Shown here: one piece after another, positions 14,209-17,296 of the stretch
Position numbering within the stretch: position 1 is the stretch's first letter
How the letters are laid out: each line of letters begins with the position of its first letter
From: NIOZ-UU13 sp049287505
GTDB taxonomy: Bacteria; Planctomycetota; Phycisphaerae; Sedimentisphaerales; Anaerobacaceae
Direction: 5' to 3'
Length of the DNA stretch: 17,296 nt
NCBI GenBank assembly: GCA_049287505.1
Contig: JBAQFY010000042.1
Location: 1-17,296 of the forward strand
Notes under the pieces: generated by a model
What the model was told of the DNA's origin: nothing
Databases searched by the model: none
Seen by the model: the letters and a program-made list of their open reading frames with translations, nothing else
Position numbers and translations under genes: made by a program

Positions 14209-14246
14209 AGTAGTTAAGGATGTTCTGTTTTGGTAAATTGTTATCT

Positions 14247-16694
14247 TTAATATACGCCTTTGACCCGCATACGCAGTGAATAGAGCGAGGTCTGAGCGGT
14301 TATAAAAAGGGTATGTCTGTCCGGCCCACCAAAACAGACATTTGCGGTCCAGCCGGCATCGATGGGGATATGCTCGATTTTTTCACCGGCTGAATTGAAG
14401 ACCGTAACACCTTTGCCGGTCAGGTAAATGTTGCCCTCGTTGTCAATGGTCATACCATCAGAGCCCATCGAGCAGAAAAGCTTTTTGTTCGACAAAGTCC
14501 CATCGGCATTGGTGTTGTAAACGTAGGTCTTCCTGTCGCCAATATCGGCTATATAGAGTAATTTTCCATCGGGTGTGCCGATTATGCCGTTGGGCTGGAC
14601 GAGGTCGTCGGTGAGGCGAATCAGTTTTTTCCGGTCGGGACTTAGATAATAGACGTGCTGGCCATCCTGTTCCATAGGTCCTCTGTTCCAGTACGGTCTT
14701 TTGTAGAAAGGGTCGGTAAAGTATATTCCGCCTTTGGGGTCCTCCCAGAGGTCGTTTGGGCCATTGAACTTTTTGCCTTTATAGTCCCTAACAAGCACAG
14801 TTACATTACCTTGCATATCGATCGACCACAGCTCATTATCAAGGTCGGCACAAGCCAGGAGGTTTCCATTTTTGTCGAAGTAAAGGCCATTGGCCCTACC
14901 GGGGCTCTCGTGGAAGGTTGACAGCTTGCCGTCCACTGACCATTTGTGAATCCGATTGTTCGGCTGGTCGGTGAAGAAGATATTACCTTGAGCATCAACA
15001 GCCGGGCCTTCTGTAAACTCGAATCCGTCGGCAAGTTTTTCTACCTTTGCCCCTGTCGCAATGATGCCCTGTTTCTCGGTCTGGGCCGCTGTCAGAGTTA
15101 CCAGCTCAATACCTTCGCCGGTTCCTAAATTCCGGGAGTATTTCTTATCACGGGGATTGTTCCAGTGCTCGTGGACACCGAGACTGGGTAGTCTCTTGAC
15201 GTTGCCGGGGTGGTCAGGGTCATAGAATGTCCCGGAAGGGGGATTGTTTGCCAGGGCCGCCTCGTGAAGGTAATCGTCCACTCCGGACTTGCGCGGATGC
15301 TCCTCATACTCAGCGTAGAGGAAATCAAAACCGACCGAATCGATAGCCACGGGGTCCTGCGAGGCCAAAAGACTGGAAGCCCAGTCGCCGTTGAACGGAT
15401 AAGAGCTCCACTTTCGAGGCGCTCTGTCACTGGGATGTATTCCTGAGTAAAGGCCGTCAATCAGGTACAGCACGGTCTTGCCGCCGATATGCGAATGTCC
15501 CATCAGGTCCACCAGGTTTCTGTATATTCCCACATCCTTGGAAAAAGCACTTGGATGCAAATCGTAATAGCCCTTCTGCGGGGGCGTTCTGATTAGCGAA
15601 CCGTAATGGTTTTTGGCACAGAGGGTTATCCCGGCGCCTGTGTGGGCTTTAAGGTTTGCCAAGTTTATTAAGTAATCGGCCTCGGCATAGCAGGCCGGTG
15701 CATAATCCTGCTCGCACCCCTGTGGATTGCAGCTCCAGTAAAAAGGGACCGAGGACTGCTTCATCTTGATTCGACCAAACTTGCCTTCACAATCCATAAA
15801 GCGGACGTTTGGAAACTCCTTATGTAAAATATTATAGTACTCGTTTGCAAAGCGGGCCAGGCTGTCGCCGATTGAAATGTCGGATTGCTTTACGCCGACC
15901 GTTTCAACAAGCTGCCGCAGCAGGGCGGTAATCATCTGCGGCGAGGTGTTCATATAATCGATACCTTGTTCCAAATCGTAATTTTCAGGGTTGACACTTC
16001 TGACAGTCCGGATAAAGCCGACGAAGTTTACCTTGATAACAATCTTTTCGCCGGGTTTATATCCGACGCTTCCCCTGCCCTGTGCATTATTGAAGTGCCT
16101 GAAAAGTTTGTCCCAGGCTTCAGTGTCACTCGCTGCGCCGGTCAACTCACATATTGCCCGGGACATCATCTGGTTTGCCCGTGCCTGGCTGGTGTGGTTA
16201 CTTTCCCACCAGTGTCCATCTCCGGGTCCTTGCCAATCCGTTGCTTCAGGGTCGTGAACCCAGACGACCCGGCCGGGATAAATTCCCCTGGCCACTCCTA
16301 TCGGCTCATTCGCAGGCTGAGGCTCAGCCAAGACCAGCTTCTCGCCGGTAGCACTCATAGTCAATAACAAGGCCCCGACGCTAACGGCGATACATACGAA
16401 GGCCACCATATAGCGCCTTCGTGTTAAGTTGAGCCTGGCTTTTCTAAATGCCATCGCTGATGCACCGAGGCCTACAAGCCAGGCCACAAATCCTGAAGCC
16501 AACGGAAAAGCGACCCGCTGGCAGGGATAGGTCGCCCGTGAAGGTTTCGGTATCACCCTGACCAAAAACCATATCAGTGACACCAACCCGGCTATGGGAA
16601 ATAACCACATCAACCAGCGATATTTTATTTTACTCCTGTGGTGTTCGCGTACTTTGGGACATAAGTGAGCGTGTTTGCTTTTTAAGGATTGCAT
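14247..16694 (-). CDS. Membrane-anchored DUF362 protein fused to an SMP-30 propeller
   Basis: The 815-residue protein starts at an ATG (16694) eight bases after AGGAGG (16703-16708). Three membrane helices (about 27-48, 64-83, 95-114) precede a DUF362 domain (about 135-520). DUF362 hallmarks are I-V-I-K-V-N-F-V (218-225), L-A-N-L-K-A-H (345-351), C-A-K-N-H-Y-G (359-365), L-I-D-G-L-Y-S-G (411-418) and S-Q-D-P-V-A-I-D (445-452). The domain has several cysteines (C302, C322, C327, C335, C359) but no classical ferredoxin CxxCxxC. Residues about 547-815 are an SMP-30/gluconolactonase propeller with F-T-E-G-P-A (E562), F-N-G-P-N-D-L, Q-P-N-G-I-I-G and S-D-G-M-T-I-D (D746), paralogous to the one at 6322-7893. 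The fusion suggests an envelope complex in which an unknown DUF362 chemistry is linked to a lactonase-type propeller. An odd boundary sequence (E-G-I-E-L-V-T-L-T-A-A-Q) joins the domains in one uninterrupted frame. Confidence 0.85.
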   Translation of the reverse strand: MQSLKSKHAHLCPKVREHHRSKIKYRWLMWLFPIAGLVSLIWFLVRVIPKPSRATYPCQRVAFPLASGFVAWLVGLGASAMAFRKARLNLTRRRYMVAFVCIAVSVGALLLTMSATGEKLVLAEPQPANEPIGVARGIYPGRVVWVHDPEATDWQGPGDGHWWESNHTSQARANQMMSRAICELTGAASDTEAWDKLFRHFNNAQGRGSVGYKPGEKIVIKVNFVGFIRTVRSVNPENYDLEQGIDYMNTSPQMITALLRQLVETVGVKQSDISIGDSLARFANEYYNILHKEFPNVRFMDCEGKFGRIKMKQSSVPFYWSCNPQGCEQDYAPACYAEADYLINLANLKAHTGAGITLCAKNHYGSLIRTPPQKGYYDLHPSAFSKDVGIYRNLVDLMGHSHIGGKTVLYLIDGLYSGIHPSDRAPRKWSSYPFNGDWASSLLASQDPVAIDSVGFDFLYAEYEEHPRKSGVDDYLHEAALANNPPSGTFYDPDHPGNVKRLPSLGVHEHWNNPRDKKYSRNLGTGEGIELVTLTAAQTEKQGIIATGAKVEKLADGFEFTEGPAVDAQGNIFFTDQPNNRIHKWSVDGKLSTFHESPGRANGLYFDKNGNLLACADLDNELWSIDMQGNVTVLVRDYKGKKFNGPNDLWEDPKGGIYFTDPFYKRPYWNRGPMEQDGQHVYYLSPDRKKLIRLTDDLVQPNGIIGTPDGKLLYIADIGDRKTYVYNTNADGTLSNKKLFCSMGSDGMTIDNEGNIYLTGKGVTVFNSAGEKIEHIPIDAGWTANVCFGGPDRHTLFITAQTSLYSLRMRVKGVY

Positions 16695-16972
16695 CTTTTT
16701 GACCTCCTAATACTTTGCTGTGCTTATTTATCTCCAACCTTGCGGCTCAATCAAGACAAAGAAAGAAACCGAAATTTAGCAAAAAGCAGATTGCTATCGT
16801 AATAAGTCGATGTAAATATAGGCGAATCCCCTGAAGATTTCAACATAAAATCCCCAACTCCGGGGATGATTATCGTTCCCGCGAGACTGAGGATGCCCCA
16901 TAGGTGGGACGAAATACAATATTTAATGTCAATAATCAATAAGACGGAACCGCTTATGGCGGAGCCAATTAA

Positions 16973-17009
16973 CAGGGGCTTATACCGAATCAATCGGTAT
17001 AAGCCCTGA
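16973..17009. terminator. Strong 13-bp hairpin, likely transcription terminator or attenuator
   Basis: GGGCTTATACCGA (16976-16988) pairs perfectly with TCGGTATAAGCCC (16994-17006) over a five-base loop. CAG/CTG flanks extend the pairing past one bulged G. No T tract follows on either strand, so termination is an inference from position, about 120 bases beyond the stop of the minus-strand gene at 17126. Confidence 0.5.
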
Positions 17010-17035
17010 ATTGACAAATCTACTGTATTAACCAC

Positions 17036-17110
17036 GCCCCCATCTCTTGCTTCGCCTGCCCCCGCGTCTATCGACGCGAGTCGGGGCGGCGGGCAAGAAG
17101 CAATGGGGGC
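17036..17110. repeat. Long GC-rich imperfect palindrome
   Basis: The ends GCCCCCAT (17036-17043) and ATGGGGGC (17103-17110) are inverted, and the centre has CGCGTC-TATC-GACGCG (17063-17078) with CCCC/GGGG arms. In between, CTTGCTTCGCC and GGGCAAGAAG are only partly complementary. The 75-base unit looks like a BIME/REP-type element; it sits just after the stop of the LamG-type gene. Confidence 0.6.
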
Positions 17111-17125
17111 AAACTAAATCCAAGC

Positions 17126-17296
17126 TTACGGCGCCGGTAGATACAGCCGAATATCGTCAAAGTACATCGTACCTGAACCGCCGGCCTGCGGGTTTTTCTT
17201 ATTGCCTAACCCAAGGGCGAGCGTATTGACATTGGCCAGGTTCACGCCCTGGTCTGCAAACGCCTGCAGGTCAATATTCCATTGTGTCCACTTATC
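17126..17296 (-). CDS. LamG-type secreted protein, C-terminal end only (partial)
   Basis: An open frame enters from the right edge on the minus strand and ends at TAA (17126-17128), giving 56 residues. The segments W-T-Q-W-N-I-D-L, then V-N-T-L-A-L-G-L-G, then G-G-S-G-T-M-Y-F-D-D-I-R-L-Y are the recognisable end of a jelly-roll domain very common in large secreted planctomycete proteins with LamG/concanavalin-like folds. The catalytic or binding parts lie outside the window. Codon choice is GC-rich like the other minus-strand genes. Confidence 0.7.
   Translation of the reverse strand, partial: DKWTQWNIDLQAFADQGVNLANVNTLALGLGNKKNPQAGGSGTMYFDDIRLYLPAP

Larger units (their letters stand above)
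16695..17125. other. Intergenic region rich in palindromes
   Basis: This 431-base stretch between two minus-strand genes holds the ribosome binding site of the DUF362/SMP-30 gene, a small ATCCCC/GGGGAT hairpin (16850-16867), a strong 13-bp hairpin (16976-17006) and a long GC-rich palindrome (17036-17110). A minus-strand frame at 16751-17035 starts at GTG without a ribosome binding site and runs through the 13-bp hairpin, so I do not call it a gene. A weak TTGATT/TAAATA pair on the minus strand near 16725-16755 may be the promoter. Confidence 0.55.

Noticed and set aside
16751..17035. Minus-strand open frame of 94 hydrophobic residues
   Set aside because: It starts at GTG with no ribosome binding site and passes through the 13-bp hairpin; the hydrophobicity is explained by base composition and no family is recognised.

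Overview
The window reads as an accessory carbohydrate-related region of a free-living bacterium of the Planctomycetota, most likely a Phycisphaerae-like anaerobe. This is inferred from the gene set, not from a marker gene. The set includes a secreted dockerin protein with planctomycete-type tandem beta domains, a C-terminus of the type seen on secreted planctomycete LamG proteins (W-N-I-D-L ... YFDDIRLY), a membrane Ser/Thr kinase with a C-terminal TolB/PD40-like propeller, a GH97 glycosidase, SMP-30 proteins and DUF362 proteins. No rRNA, tRNA, CRISPR array or transposase was seen.

Layout. Positions 2-139 hold the 3' end of an MBL-fold hydrolase. After an AT-rich gap with a promoter comes a secreted dockerin protein (598-2982) with a terminator hairpin. 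Three plus-strand genes follow: a small conserved-looking protein (3124-3318), a DUF456 membrane protein (3442-3957) and a flagellin-like protein with an atypical N-terminus (4103-4900). From 4986 to the right-hand end everything is on the minus strand. In transcription order: the 3' end of a LamG-type secreted protein (17126-17296), a membrane DUF362/SMP-30 fusion (14247-16694), a kinase-propeller (11241-14084), a GH97 glycosidase (9191-11194), a sialidase-like propeller protein (7971-9062), a secreted SMP-30/MBL fusion (6322-7893) and a Tat-exported DUF362 protein (4986-6053). A strong sigma-70 promoter precedes the kinase, and a second one with the same -10 context precedes the DUF362 gene. 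Kinase to SMP-30/MBL is plausibly one transcript. The likely theme is sensing and envelope or periplasmic processing of glycans or sugar lactones; this is inference.

Most interesting signal. Three consecutive, unrelated genes (kinase, GH97, sialidase-like) each carry a short GC-rich palindrome inside the coding sequence, in the same orientation and reading frame, adding a peptide of the form (G/N)E(P/S)RPSK...GR(G/D)E. The net insertions are 30, 30 and 36 nt, all multiples of three. Each is bounded by a short direct repeat containing TGAA, and a stem base pair covaries between two copies. Removing the insert restores a smooth family-like sequence at each site. In the kinase the insert lies in the activation segment. 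The behaviour resembles the Rickettsia palindromic elements (RPE): a mobile or expanding palindrome tolerated inside proteins. Several other small palindromic repeats lie between genes, so the genome appears rich in such elements.
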